The notes under the pieces: model-generated
The model's input: the letters and a program-made list of their open reading frames with translations, nothing else
Database searches by the model: none
Told to the model about the DNA's origin: nothing
Source of the DNA: Agapetus fuscipes
Taxonomy: Eukaryota; Arthropoda; Insecta; Trichoptera; Glossosomatidae
Reading direction: 5' to 3'
NCBI GenBank assembly: GCA_951799405.1
Contig: OX637350.1
Coordinates: forward strand, 7,425,852-7,489,851
Length of the DNA stretch: 64,000 nucleotides
Program-made: the position numbers and the translations under genes
In this document: positions 1 to 11,220 of the stretch, one piece after another
Numbering within the stretch: the first letter of the stretch is position 1
Layout of the letters: each line of letters starts with the position of its first letter

Positions 1-950
1 CACATTATTAAAACCCATTTTTTTAACATCCGCAGATGTGACGTTCAGTTTCCATCGAAGCTAGAAGTTGTAACGAGATGAATTTGTTTGTTTAGTGGAA
101 TGGAACATTATATTTGAATTTGAATAAAAAAAAGGAAAACAAAAGAATGCAGAAGAGGAGAAGAAGCTTCCCTGGTGAGAGAGCCACAAGCTGGTGTAAA
201 TAATGATGATAAATATTATTGTGTGTTGTGGTTATTGTAATTGTGAAACGAATAAAGTAAACATTTAATGTGGTTGTTGTATTAACATTGTGCCGTTCAT
301 CTGTCAGTGGGTACTTTCGCTTGTGAAGTGAACTGAATAAATCCTTCTAGTCTGTGATGAAGAAATCAAATAAGTGCGGTATTGAAATTGAAGCAAATTG
401 TAAACAAACACCTCATTGTCCATTGACGATCTTATTAAATACTCGTAAGTAAGAAAAACCCTCACAAAGTATATTTAATATAAGCGATTTGTGTAATTTA
501 ATTTTTCATTAAAAAAAGCACGTGTTATTTTGTAACAACGATGGTCGCAATAAGCCTTCATTCCTTCAGGAGCTATAAATCTCAGATAAGAGGATTATTG
601 CTTGTCACATAAAATGATGAAGAACTTGCCGTTATTTTTATTGAGGGCAAATAAAAGAAAATTTACGAACGATTAATTGGTGTGTTCAATGATTTTATCA
701 TTTTCGTTTAGATCAGGTTTTATTTTTAACAATACATGCAAAATGTCTAGGTTTATTAAGACACTTTAAAATGCAATGGATTTTTTTGTTTTCAGATGAT
801 CAAAATTAGTTTTTTTTTTCGATCGGCAAAGTTCTTCACATCTATGTAAGTAGGGTTATTAGTCACCTTTGCCCCAAAAACCAGTTGAGTATCTTAACAA
901 GTTTTCAATGTTTTGAAATGTGCAGACCTAATGAAATCAAGAATATAAAC
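1..950. other. No gene recognised
   Basis: AT-rich DNA without a long frame, clear repeat or splice-bounded exon that I could support. Confidence 0.5.
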
Positions 951-954
951 AATA

Positions 955-1815
955 TCAGATGCTTTATGCTGATGACGCAGTATTAATTGCTGATTCAGCA
1001 GCGGAACTTCAGGCAATGCTCTCTAGTCTGAACCATGCTCTGTGTGTGAACAAGTTGAAAATTAATGCAAGTAAGACGAAAGTACTGATGTTTGACAGAA
1101 CGGATGAAAATGAAGAATGCACGTTTATGTTGAATGGTACGAAAGTTGAAATTGTGGATGAATTTAGATACTTGGGAAGTATGTTTGAGAAGAATGGAAA
1201 GATGACAAGAGAACTTGAGAATAGGATGTGTAAGGGCAAGCAAGTGGTCGGTGCAATAGGAAGAATAGCAAAGAACAAGCGATTGACGATGGATCTGAGA
1301 ATGGCGGTACACAATGGCATATTGTTACCGACTTTGATGTATGGAAGTGAAGCATGGACAGTGAACGATAGCGAAATGAGTAAAGTATGTACGGTGGAAA
1401 TGAAGCATTTGAGAAGCATGACAGGAAAAACTCTGAGGGATAGAGTTAGGAATGAATGGGTAAAAAAAGAATGTAATTTGAAAGAGGATGTGAAAGTTAA
1501 GGTACAAAAGAATGTGATGAGATGGTTTGGGCATGTGGAAAGAATGAATGATGATAGACTGACAAAGTATGTATACAAAGAAAGTGTGAAAGGAAAAAGA
1601 GGGAAGGGACGACCGAGAAAAGTATGGAGTGATCAGATTGAGGAGATTGTGAAAGAATGGGATATACAAAGTGAGCGTAAAAGAAGAAAATGCATGAAAA
1701 AGGTGATGGATATGAATGAATTGAAAGAGATATGTAAGGATAGGAAAAAATGGAGGCAACTCTGCAGAGGCTCTGGCCACCCCTAGCGGAATGGCGACAG
1801 AGTTACAGTTACAGT
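955..1815 (+). mobile_element. LINE-X1, 5'-truncated copy with RT C-terminal frame
   Basis: An uninterrupted frame (959-1786, 275 aa) begins at the reverse transcriptase active-site box YADD. It continues through FRYLGSMFEKNGKM, LMYGSEAWTVN, MRWFGHVERMN and a GKGRPRKVWSDQ block to the C-terminus. The N-terminal endonuclease and most of the RT are missing, as in a 5'-truncated LINE insertion. The frame is followed by CGACAGAGTTACAGTTACAG, a TTACAG-type tail. The clade is not resolved by eye; an RTE-like type is likely. The open frame suggests a young insertion. Confidence 0.85.
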
Positions 1816-2035
1816 CAGAAAAATTATAAAAAAAATGTGAAAATAAATAATATTTCTTGTTGCAAATTAATCAGCAAGATCCAGATGTTTGTGGATTAAT
1901 TGTTTTAGGTTTACACGGGAAGACACTTTAAAACACAACCATTTTGACAGCTAACAGGAAGTTAAAGGCGTAGACAATTTATTATATTTTACCAACCAAC
2001 ACATTTACATTTACATCAAGATTTACATCTAATGA

Positions 2036-2435
2036 AGGACTAGTTGTGCCAAGAATTAATAACAAATATGGACAAAGAACGTTGGATTACCTTGTGCCAA
2101 AAATATTTAATTTGTTGCCAAAGGACTTTAAAAAGGAATCTACAAACATTAATAAAATTATAATATCTTTGAAGATTTGGCTGGGAGAAAGAACTTTTTT
2201 ATATTAATTACCTTAACTATATTTGTGTTTTTACTCTACTCTTGTCTCCTAATTTTAACTTTAATTTACTTTTTATTTCATACTAGCACTAAATACTAAG
2301 ACTTATATTTTTTAATTTGATTGTTGCACCCGATGACAAACTGAAATTTTTTGGTTTATCGGGACAAAAATGTTTAATTTTTAAGATTTATATTTCTTGT
2401 AAAAATTGTTTATGAAATAAAAAAAAAAAAATTAA
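2036..2435 (+). mobile_element. LINE 3' end (CR1/Jockey-like) with poly-A
   Basis: The + frame ending at a TAA near 2208 reads VPRINNKYGQRTLDYLVPKI and then FNLLPKDF, the typical last segment of CR1/Jockey-group reverse transcriptases. About 200 bases of AT-rich 3'UTR follow, then GAAATAAA and an A-run at 2416-2431. It is strongly 5'-truncated. Confidence 0.65.
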
Positions 2436-2980
2436 GTTTATTACACCTAACATTTCTAACTGTGTAAAACTGAGAGAAGTGTTATAATATACTTCAACAA
2501 AGAAGACAAATGACTTCATGCGCCGTTTTCCCGGGTTAGCCTTGTAAAAGGAAAGACCCGTCAATTTTAAATCGAGGGATGCTAGGAATGTCAAAAAGTT
2601 CACCAATGATAAATGAAGTCGGACCCACAATGCTACGATTCACATCAATTTTACCGAAAAACGTTCAGAAGAAAACATGGGATAAAGTGTACCACTATTG
2701 GCTGGTATTATAAAAAATCTTGAGCGTCAGGATATCGTAATAGTAACATATGATAGTAATATTTCTTTCATATGTTTTATTGAAAAAATGTTTAGGTTGT
2801 AGGTATATCGTACGACGCTTAAAAATGTGTTTAATCTTATCAAACCTTAAAGATTTCGGGTTTATAATTGCAATGAATTACTAAGCAATATATTATGTTC
2901 TATAAAAAAAAACTAGGAGTGTTTTTTGACATTGATTGTAGTGTAGAAATTAATTATTTTTTACAGAACTTATGGGTCTT

Positions 2981-3240
2981 GTCTAATCTAATCTAATCTA
3001 AGCTGCAAAGATATATATCATTTAAGATTTATATTAAATGCATTCCCACAAGCAGATATGTATAATTTCGCGCTAACACATGCCGCATGTGAACCTACAA
3101 TATAAAAACGCAATCTCAAATGAACATAAGCCTTGCAACTCTTGCCGTCCTTCCCTGAAACAGGGGTGACATTGGCAAAGTGAACCAATTTTTTTACAGT
3201 ATGGGTGGTCAGCCGCATAACAACCTATAAGTCAAGGAAC
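2981..3240 (-). repeat. LINE-X2 3'-end unit
   Basis: A full-length copy, inverted. The GATTA tail is seen as CTAATCTAATCTAATCTAAG at the left, and the unit's 5' boundary CTATAAGTCAAGGAAC is at the right. Confidence 0.8.
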
Positions 3241-3572
3241 ATACATGACAAGCTTTGTATTTACGAAAAAACGTGTTTCCACAGTGGGTCGAAATGTTAT
3301 GTATATACTTCAAAATCGACCGATCCCTTCTTATATTAAGTCGGTAGAAATAATTATGGCCAGTCTACAGAAAAATAAATAAACCCTCATAATAAGTATA
3401 TCTTCTAGTTTAAAATTTTAGGTTTAACACGATTGAAATAAGTTTGAACAGTTGAACAGTGTTTTTTCCCTTTGTAGGTAATTTTAGTGTGGGATACTCG
3501 TATTACGGTTCGGTTTATGATGGATTTGCAGTGTAATACAAAACAAACACTGATATGCGTACAAATCTGTGT

Positions 3573-4531
3573 TTCTTCGAAAATGGCAACGCTGAATTTG
3601 AAAGAAGAATAATGAAGGGAAGGTGTGTACTGGTTGCCACCGCTGGTATAGCCAAAAACCAAAACTTATCGAAAAATGTTCGATTGGCGGTACACGGTGG
3701 TATACTAGTGCCCACTTTGATGTACGGAAGTGAAGCTTGGACGATGAATGAGAGTGAAATTAGTAAAGTCCATACGGTCGAAATGGACTTTCTAAGAAGT
3801 ATGATTGGAAAAAAACGGAAAGATAGGGTGAGGAATGAGTTAGTGAGAGAAGAATGTGGTGCAAGGGAAAGTATAAAAGTAAAAATCCAAAGGGGTTTGT
3901 TAAAATGGTTTGAACATATGGAAAGAATGAATGACGAAAGACTGACGAAGAGAGTGTACGCTGCAACTATGAATGGAAGCCGTGGTAGGGGAAGACCGTG
4001 AAAAGTATGGATGGATCAAATTTCCGAAATAGCGAATGAATGGGATATTCAGAGTCATAACAAAAGGAGAGAGTGCATGAAAAAGATTATGACTCTGAAT
4101 GAAATGAAAGAAGTATGTAAGGACCGAAAGGAATGGCGGTTGATTTGCAACAATGGCGGCTAGGGCTTTAATTCTAAGTGTAATATTAAGTTTAATTTTA
4201 ATTTTACTTTATTTTAATTTTAATTTGTAATGTGTCTCATTATGAATTTCTGTAAATCATTTATAATTTTTTGTGCTCCTTGACTGATAGGTTGGTACGA
4301 GGCTGACCACCCTTGCTGTAAAAATCGGTTCACTTTTGCCAATGCCACCCCGGTTCAGGGAACGGCGGCAGGAGTTGCAAGGTTTATGTCCATGTGAGGT
4401 TTTCTTTATTTGTATGCACACATGCAGAATGTGTAGGCGCGAACCTACATGTGCCTGTCTGTAGGCATGCATTTCATATGAGCCTTAAATGCTTACATAT
4501 CCTTGCAGCTTAGATTATAGATTATAGATTA
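3573..4531 (+). mobile_element. LINE-X2, 5'-truncated copy with one nonsense codon
   Basis: The RT C-terminal frame runs from about 3573 to 4163 with LMYGSEAWTMNESEISKVHT, KWFEHMERMN and GSRGRGRP. An in-frame TGA at 3999-4001 replaces the Arg codon of the RGRPRKVW block, after which homology continues to CKDRKEWRLICNNGG and a stop near 4163. The LINE-X2 3' unit follows at 4272-4531, ending in ATTATAGATTATAGATTA. This shows directly that the repeated unit belongs to the 3' end of this LINE. Confidence 0.85.
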
Positions 4532-5099
4532 AATTTTATCATCAATATGCACTAAGCGTTACACAATCCGACGAAATTCATCAGATCCATTAAAGATGTC
4601 GGTAAATTTATGCAGAAATGCAAAATAGTTGTTCTGCTCGTGTAAACTTTCCGGTAGTTGTTTATCTCACAGAGCGGAGTCTATTTGTTGCTTGTTTACA
4701 AACGCAGACCCTTTTAGAACATATTCAATTAACATAGATACCGACATTCTAATCTAATCTAAGCTGCATTTCAATGTGCAACTTCTAACTGATGAATCTC
4801 CGGAATAGCAGCTGAAGCTAGCGGTCGTGGACTAAACGCGAAATAATCTTCGCCGGAAGAGCGTCAGGCACTCAATTAAAAAGTCGAGGTTTTCCCAGTT
4901 ACTTAAATACAAGGTCCTCATTGTAAAAGGCTCACTTTTTGGGACCAAAATTTAAATGGAAAATCTGATGCTTGTCAGATTTACAAACTATGTGGCAAAT
5001 ATGTATATACCTACTCGTATTTAAATATTTCATATTCATAATTGTTGCATATATCTAGACTTATTCCTTAAGACGTAACCTTATTTACCTACCATAACT

Positions 5100-5272
5100 A
5101 CTACTTATATTATGTATAATTTAGCGTAATCTCCCTCACCAGGCACAAGAGCTTGTCTTTTTTATTGGTGAGGTATAGCGTGAAGTAATATTGTATCTTT
5201 ATTATTCCTAAGTTTTTGTAATTGTCATGTAAAAGAAACACAAAATAAATATATTATACAAAAAAAAAAATG
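5100..5272 (+). mobile_element. Probable LINE 3'UTR with stem-loop and poly-A
   Basis: An AT-rich segment contains the hairpin CCTCACCA...TGGTGAGG around 5132-5173 and then AAATAAATA and an A-run at the end, typical of a LINE 3' terminus. No coding remnant was recognised beside it. Confidence 0.35.
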
Positions 5273-5274
5273 TA

Positions 5275-5445
5275 TTTCAGAAGACACGTGTAATTGGGCT
5301 TAAACATGCTGCATGTGTACTGGCAAAAACAAAAAAAATCCATATCTCAATTGAACATAAGCCATGAAACTATTGCCACTTTTTCTTGAAATAGGAGTGA
5401 AATTGACAGATGGTCAGCCTCATACCAGCCAATAAGTCAGAACAA
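5275..5445 (-). repeat. LINE-X2 3'-end unit, degenerate
   Basis: A diverged inverted copy. Recognisable words are CATGCTGCATGTGTAC, TGAACATAAGCCATG and GGTCAGCCTCATACCAGCC. Confidence 0.6.
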
Positions 5446-5867
5446 GTCAGAATGTCTGATATCTTCAAACTGAGATTTTTAGCCCTGAAAGTAGATACTG
5501 TCAAATAAAATAATGTCTATGAGTCTGACAACCTATAAGTGTACAAAAATACCATGCTCCCCCCTACAATGGCTTAGTGAGAGACAGTATCTTTTGTACT
5601 AGAGTTTTGTGTGAAAATTATTTTCTCGTTTGTTTTCGTACGAAGCATGAATTTCAATTAGATATTTATGTGTACGTGCATAAAGTGCGAATCTTAAATA
5701 TTTACGTATCATTGCAACTTGCAGTAAAGAGTATGGACTGTAGTACGTTAGCTGTCTATAAATCCTGAAAGCTTCGAAATGTTTACCGTTTCACGGAATG
5801 TAAGATAAACACTAGTCTCTCTTCATAACGAAGCTTATTGCTACGAAAAGTCGATAAAAGAAACGCA

Positions 5868-6162
5868 TGTAATGCTGGAGTCATGTTATTCGGGATCTGT
5901 TGCCGTGGTCTGTGGGAGATGGAGCTTCCGGACGTTTCGCCTATTTCTATGATGGGCTTTTTCAGCGTGAAGTATGATGATGAAGATGATCTTGATGAGA
6001 ACTGTCATGAGAACTGTCATCACAGTTCTCATCAAGATCATTTTCATCATTATACTTCACGCTGAAGAAGCCCATCGTAGAAATGGGTGAAACGTCCGGA
6101 AGCTTCAGCTCCCACAGACCACGGCAATAGATCCCGGAAAACATTACTCCAGCATCATCAGC
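5868..6162. mobile_element. Palindromic Penelope-like pseudo-LTR pair with hammerhead motifs
   Basis: Two arms of about 130 bases (roughly 5868-6003 and 6012-6162) are inverted copies sharing ATGCTGGAGT, CCGTGGTCTGTGGGAG, CTTCCGGACGTTTCGCC and AAGTATGATGATGAAGATGA. Each arm contains a hammerhead-like motif, one per strand. The left one (- strand) has CTGAAAA instead of CTGANGA and is probably dead; the right one has an intact core. Confidence 0.6.
6053..6104 (+). ncRNA. Hammerhead ribozyme-like motif, type I layout
   Basis: CTGAAGA at 6062-6068, a stem II GCCCAT/ATGGGT, GAAA at 6089-6092, a minimal self-complementary stem III ACGT and a predicted cleavage after C6096. Stem I CTTCACG pairs with CGGAAG.. 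with one mismatch. One extra base lies between CTGAAGA and stem II. Function is inferred from layout only. Confidence 0.55.
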
Positions 6163-6281
6163 CGGCCGTGTAAAGCTAAAACTCTTATTTTAACGCATGT
6201 AAGTCATGTCTGTAACTCTCGGTGGTAATCGAGCCCTAGCCTTCTGTCTTTGAAACCAATATCTACAACTTAGATGTCGGC

Positions 6282-6537
6282 CTCTAATCTAATCTAATCA
6301 AGTTGCAAAGGTATGTAACATTGGGGATTCACATTATATGCATTCTCACAAGCAGACACGTATAAATTCGCGCTTGCACATGCCGCATGTGAACCTACAA
6401 CATAAAAACCCAAATCTCAAATGAACATACGCAACTCTTGCCGACCTTCCCTGAAACAAGGGTGACATTGGCAAAGTGAACCATTTTCTCCAGCATGGGT
6501 GGCCAGCCGCATACCAACCTATAGGTCAAGGAACATA
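6282..6537 (-). repeat. LINE-X2 3'-end unit
   Basis: A near full-length inverted copy from CTAATCTAATCTAATCAAG to CCTATAGGTCAAGGAAC, of the older subfamily (CATGCCGCATGTG). Confidence 0.8.
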
Positions 6538-6607
6538 CACAACAAATTATATTTTCAAAATGAAACTCTCATTATCTTATAATGTAAACATCTTGTGACA
6601 ATGTGAA

Positions 6608-6849
6608 TGGTATGTAGTTTAGTGTTTAACGCAACGGACTCGTAATAAGAAAGTCGTGGGCTCGATTTTCGACAGAGTACAAAAAAAGCTCTTAGTTTTT
6701 ATCAAAATCCTGTGACATAAGGTGTATCCAGACTTTTAGCAACTGGATGTTTCTTGTGTAATTAACGCTTTCTCTAGCGACGACCAAGCTCGCAGAGGGC
6801 TTTTGAGGTGTGATTCACAAGAAACACAAATAAAACATCCTAATATTGA
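6608..6849 (+). mobile_element. SINE-A copy, diverged
   Basis: A decayed tRNA-like head (GTAGTTTAGTG and CGTGGGCTCGATTTTCG) is followed by the SINE-A body and the tail GAGGGCTTTTGAGGTGTGAT..CACAAATAAAACATCCTAATATT. Confidence 0.65.
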
Positions 6850-8278
6850 TAAAAGTTACAGCAATCAATACACGCATGTTCGGGTTATGAATGTTTTGTT
6901 ATTAAAGTGTAATTGTGTGTCTATGTGAGTTTGTGAAGTCTCTAGATGTAGATACATAATAATTGTAGTTATATTTGTTGGAGATTGTGCGAGAGTTTAT
7001 TCGAATTTTCTAAGTAGAATGTTCTGTCGAAATCTCGCATGTGCCAGTTCGCAATATTTTGAGAATAACCCTTATTTTCAGCTTTAAATAGAGACCGAGA
7101 TGCTCTGTAGCTAGACTAGTATGTAAGCCGTGGAGCTATACAGTTCAAAAGCTGTGTAGGTACGAACCGAACGTGACCCGTACCTAAAATAAATAGTACC
7201 AATAGTAATAAATAGTAAATAATAATAAGGTACCTGAAATAAATAGTGCAAAATAAATAACCGAAATTTCTATTAAATTGAACTCGATAAAATCATAACA
7301 GTATGTATGGTATTGAACACTTTATTCTTCCCATTACTTCATATTTTTTCCCCTCTGTATAACGATATCTCTGTATAACGATATCTCTCTATAACGATGA
7401 CAGACCCTCAGATATCGTTATAGGGAGGGAGACTACAGTATAATCTATAAACATATCAGCGATAGTATACTCGCAGAGCTACAGGTGTGTGATTTTAACG
7501 AGCTGTCGACATAGCGAAAAAATGTGTTTGCGAGAAACATTGAATACGCCCACACGCACTTTACATATGAGCCTCAAGTATAAAATATTTCGTAAATACT
7601 CAACCATCGCGTTAACAGAAAACATTGAATAAAAACTAAAACACTCTCCAGAGGCGCTGTAGTATCTTCCATACATTTGTATGCTTACGCGATGTTTGAG
7701 TAATTACACAGTGTTTTATACTCAGGGTAATGAACTGCTTTAAATCCATCTGTCAGTGAATCGATATAATCTCATAAAATGATCAACGAGTAGAAAAACT
7801 AATAAATCAACGGAGTCGGCACAAAAATAAACATACAATCAATCGAATATTTTAATGTATGATGAAAATAACGAGGTCGGATTTTTTTTGGATTTGGAAC
7901 TTTCTTCTCGGCGAGCGAACGAGTGTTGGCAAAAATGTTTTTTTTTTACAGAACCCATGGGTTTTCAGCCTCACATAATTTTATTTAATGAAACGAAAAA
8001 AATGTTTCTGAAGTAGGTCGAAATGGAGTGTACTTTCAGTGTGTGAACTAGTTAGCCCTACATATTAAGTCGGTAGAAATAATTACTAAACTATGGCCAG
8101 TTTACAGAAACTAAAACAAATTCCCTTGTTATTAAAATATTACATTCAAGTCAACATTTCCAGCTTTTTAGAGTTTTTGTTTTATATTTATATACAGTGA
8201 AAGTTCATTTTTATGAGAAAGAATATTGTTTTTTCTAAACAACAGAGGTTTTATTTTTACAAGTTGAGCATTTATTTC
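6850..8278. other. No gene recognised
   Basis: Apart from the short TATAACGATATC repeats at 7340-7445 this stretch shows only AT-rich sequence and chance frames below 70 codons. Confidence 0.45.
7340..7445. repeat. Short repeats TATAACGATATC, possible pogo/Tigger-like terminus
   Basis: TATAACGATATCTCT-type units occur about three times in tandem (7360-7400), with an inverted copy GATATCGTTATAGGGAGGGA ending near CTACAGTATA. Terminal inverted repeats of pogo-group transposons in insects can look like this. No transposase frame is present. Confidence 0.35.
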
Positions 8279-8325
8279 ACCTCGAGTACTTTCGACTTGC
8301 TTAAGTGATTTTCAAGAGGACACTG
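8279..8325 (-). mobile_element. Penelope-like tail with degenerate hammerhead-like motif
   Basis: On the - strand, stem I CCTC/GAGG encloses TTGAAAA, a CACTTAAGCAAGT hairpin, GAAA and the palindromic AGTACT followed by C. The order of parts matches the other hammerhead-like motifs, but the CTGANGA box is decayed. AATAAA follows. Confidence 0.4.
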
Positions 8326-8487
8326 TTACAAAATTGACAAGACAAAAACAGTAGAGAATTTAGAGAGATAAGTTACGACAACGAGGTACAATTTGGTAAT
8401 AACGGCAATTTTTTAGCTGAAAATGCGAACTTTCTTCTCGGCGAATGAACGTCAGTCTTATCTAAAATAAAAATACCAACACAATTT

Positions 8488-8690
8488 ACTCAGCCTGATG
8501 ACAAAATGAGTGTTAACCCCTTCGGGAGCTGTGAAAACCCCACTTTAACTGAAATGGTTGGCGTAAGGCCGACCCCCTCACCTAATAAAATAAATAAGTT
8601 ACACTTTCCAAATGCGACTCCTCGGGGAAAACGCGGCAAGAAGTTACACTGTATGTGTAGCAGTGTAGCGTTTAACGAAATGTTTCGTAT
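8488..8690 (+). mobile_element. SINE-B, 3' two-thirds
   Basis: Contains TTCGGGAGCTGTGAAAACCC, GAAATGGTTGGCGTAAGGCC and AAAACGCGGCAAGAAGTTAC, the SINE-B body and 3' end. The tRNA-like head is missing. Confidence 0.75.
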
Positions 8691-9339
8691 AAAAAATATA
8701 CTTACGAGCGATTTATTTTACAGAAAAACTGATACTCGTATAAATAAACTCCACACTCCAATTCCTTTAGTTCAAAATTTTACGTAAACTTACATCGATT
8801 GCGTAAATCGAAAAAAATACGACAACTAATTTTCTCTCTAGGAGTGCAGTCGTAAATTCTATACATCTTTCATTTACGCAATGGAGGAGAGTTGTAAGCA
8901 ATATCTTATACTCGGGGTGCGGAACTAAAATATACGAGTGTATTTATAACGTCCCCGCCGAGTCACTTTAAAAACAGTCTGTTCAAATATAAACGTCTTT
9001 CTTTCGAAGTTTTCTTCCGATTTCTACCAAAGCTATTTTTCCTAGGCGTCGAGAAAACAAATAAAAACTTCAAGCCATAACATCGCCCTAATTTCAGAGA
9101 ATAATTTTACATAAAGTTTCACAATAACTTCTTCTTCTTCGTCTTTGTGGTGGATTCCCGCATTCAGCAGGGGCGCCAGTGTCAAGTTGTTTTTCACAAT
9201 AACGAACGTAAAAGATTATTATGTACCTACACAAAAATAGAAAATAACCCTTAATTTTGGAACTGTCCGAAAGAAATAAACCTACAGGTGCGGGCTACAA
9301 AAATATTAAAACAGATTCTTTTACACAAATCTGGGCAAG

Positions 9340-9510
9340 TTTTTCCATTTCCCTCCTGTTTCAGGGAAGGCCGAAAAAAGTTGCTTATGTTCAGTTGAAA
9401 TGTGTTTCTATTTTATTTTACAAGTACATATTCTGCAGTATGTCTGAGCGCAAACTTACACTGCCTGCTTATAGGAATGCATTTATTATGAATCATTTAT
9501 TTCATAAATA
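9340..9510 (+). repeat. LINE-X2 3'-end unit, degenerate
   Basis: The 3' two-thirds of the unit, recognised from CTGTTTCAGGGAAGGCCG, TTGCTTATGTTCAGTTGA and GGAATGCATTTATTATGAAT. Confidence 0.6.
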
Positions 9511-9599
9511 AAAATACGTTTTTCCTTATTTGTAAAACAGTTTATTTTCACAATTTTTAACGTACAAAATAATTTTTTTTCAGTCCTCACGCCATCTTC

Positions 9600-9945
9600 G
9601 GGTATCGAAATTAAACAAATTTAAGTTGTGAAAGAAAGGGTTTTCTTCGTGAAATAATAATGAATTTTCCACATTCCACTCACCAGATACGACATTTTTA
9701 CATCTCCACTTCGGGAAGAACGCGTTAAGAAGTTACACCATATGTGTAGAGGTAGCATTAATAGGTAACTACACAAATTATTAAAATTATGAATCTTAAA
9801 TGTTGATAAATATTTGCAACTAAGATTAAAGAGTACAGAGTCTACATGAGAATGACATTTAATATGAAGAAAACGTAAATAAATCAAAATGAATATTAAA
9901 GATTTTAAATTATGATTACGGTCGTTAGACATTTTATAGAATGAA
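9600..9945 (-). mobile_element. Penelope-like family B: start of ORF, decayed
   Basis: A - strand frame from the ATG at 9930-9932 begins MSNDRNHNLKSL. The same 12 residues begin a frame at 51806 (+), also directly beside the family B terminal hairpin. After that point the two copies diverge or are interrupted. A SINE-B fragment sits at about 9695-9750 (+). Function is unknown; the position suggests the element's N-terminal coding start. Confidence 0.4.
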
Positions 9946-10097
9946 AAAAAACGGATTTTACTGACCGTCAGTTCGTGGTTCTTCCTTGCAGAAGAGACAC
10001 GTCTCCTGAGGACGTCGGATATGACTCCGACGAAACGTAGAGAAAATCTCTCCTCTTTTGCACGGTCAGTAAAATCCGTTTTTTTTTCATTCTACAA
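9940..10097. mobile_element. Family B hairpin element with hammerhead-like motif
   Basis: Terminal inverted repeats AGAATGAAAAAAAACGGATT and TTTACTGACCGT at the left are matched inverted at the right. The interior contains CTGAGGA at 10006-10012, a stem II GTCGGA/TCCGAC, GAAA at 10032-10035 and the palindromic ACGT followed by A, the hammerhead order. Stem I TCTC/GAGA is short. A longer relative lies at 51540-51800. Confidence 0.55.
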
Positions 10098-10569
10098 AAT
10101 AATATTATTATTTCATCGTATGTTATTGACAATCACGTCCGATTGGAAAAGTAAATATTCAATGTGTTATTTCGAGCTTCATGTGTAATATATTTCTACA
10201 CATACATATTATTAGTAGTCCCGCTCCGTTTGCCCACAATCATATCCCTTTCAGATGGATAAACTTTCATTACGAACGTTCATATTTTTTTGCGAAAGAA
10301 ACAAATGAAAAGGAAACGAAGTTCGTGGGAGAGTGAAAGGGTGAAAGCTACGCAGATAGTTTGTGAAATACTAATATAATATTATGTTCTGGCAGTCCAT
10401 TCACTGATATCAATCTCTATTTGTAAGGGCCGACAAATAAAGGAGCGAGGGTAACGTATTTATTAAAATAAATTGTTTTGTAAAGCACTTTAGGGAGGAA
10501 AGGGTAAATGATTATTGGTTGTTTTCTTTTTCTGTTCATTGTGGGCGCCATTATTGAGTTGAAAAAATA

Positions 10570-10720
10570 ACTAAGCTACACATCAAGTGTCATCATTCTT
10601 GTCGCGTTCTCTCCAATGGGGTCGCATTTGGCTAATGGAACCTATTTATTTTTACGTCAACCACTTCAGTTCAAGTGTGAGTTTCCCACATCGCGACGGG
10701 CTGGAACTCATTTTTTGTGA
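10570..10720 (-). mobile_element. SINE-B, 3' part, split by a SINE-A insertion
   Basis: An inverted SINE-B 3' end (AGCTACACAT..., TGTCGCGTT, CAACCACTTCAGTTCAAGTG, GGCTGGAACTCATTTTTTGTGA). It breaks exactly where SINE-A starts and resumes at 11065. Confidence 0.8.
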
Positions 10721-10853
10721 ATAATAATATAATAATATTAGGATGATTTATTTGGTGAGCGCTGTTTTTGTGTGTATCACACCTCAAGAGCCCTCTGCGA
10801 GCTTGGTCGTCGCTGTAGAAAGCGCCAATTCTCAAGCAAGACCCAGTTGTTGT

Positions 10854-10892
<39 letters not shown>

Positions 10893-11064
10893 GTTGGATG
10901 AACCTTTCAGTGACCGGTCTTTGGTAAAGGTTTATGGATTTTTCAACTCAGCGAAGACACATTTGAAATATAAATGGTATATTTTTTGTGCTCTGCCGGG
11001 ATCCGAATCCATAACCTTCCATTTACGAGTCCGAAGTGCTGCCACTGGACTACGGACCGGTCCA
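10721..11064 (-). mobile_element. SINE-A inserted in SINE-B, with an internal poly-T run
   Basis: An inverted, complete SINE-A: the tail AATAATATTAGGATGATTTA at the left and the tRNA-like head (GGACCGGTCCGTAGTCCAGTGG on the - strand, B-box-like GGATTCGGATCC) at the right. A run of about 29 T at 10859-10887 lies in the middle, absent from other copies. Confidence 0.85.
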
Positions 11065-11220
11065 AGAAGGCTGAGTAAATCTTGCCGGTATTTTATTTTT
11101 GAGTTTGAAATAAACATCGAAACGGGAAATCATATCTGAAATCCTCGGTGGGATTTGAACTCGAGTTCTCGGCATGGAATGCAAGCACTCTACCAACTTA
11201 GCTATCAGCAGGATTGGTCC
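11065..11220 (-). mobile_element. SINE-B, tRNA-like 5' part (continues 10570-10720)
   Basis: Inverted head with a degenerate B-box (GAGTTCAAATCC), GCTTGCATTCCATGCCGAGA and an A-box region. In the uninterrupted copy at 16857 this block joins TTTCTTGTGAAGGCTGAG directly. Confidence 0.8.

Noticed and set aside
1009..1578. Long - strand frames opposite the LINE-X1 reverse transcriptase
   Set aside because: The + strand frame has clear RT motifs; the opposite frames are shadows.
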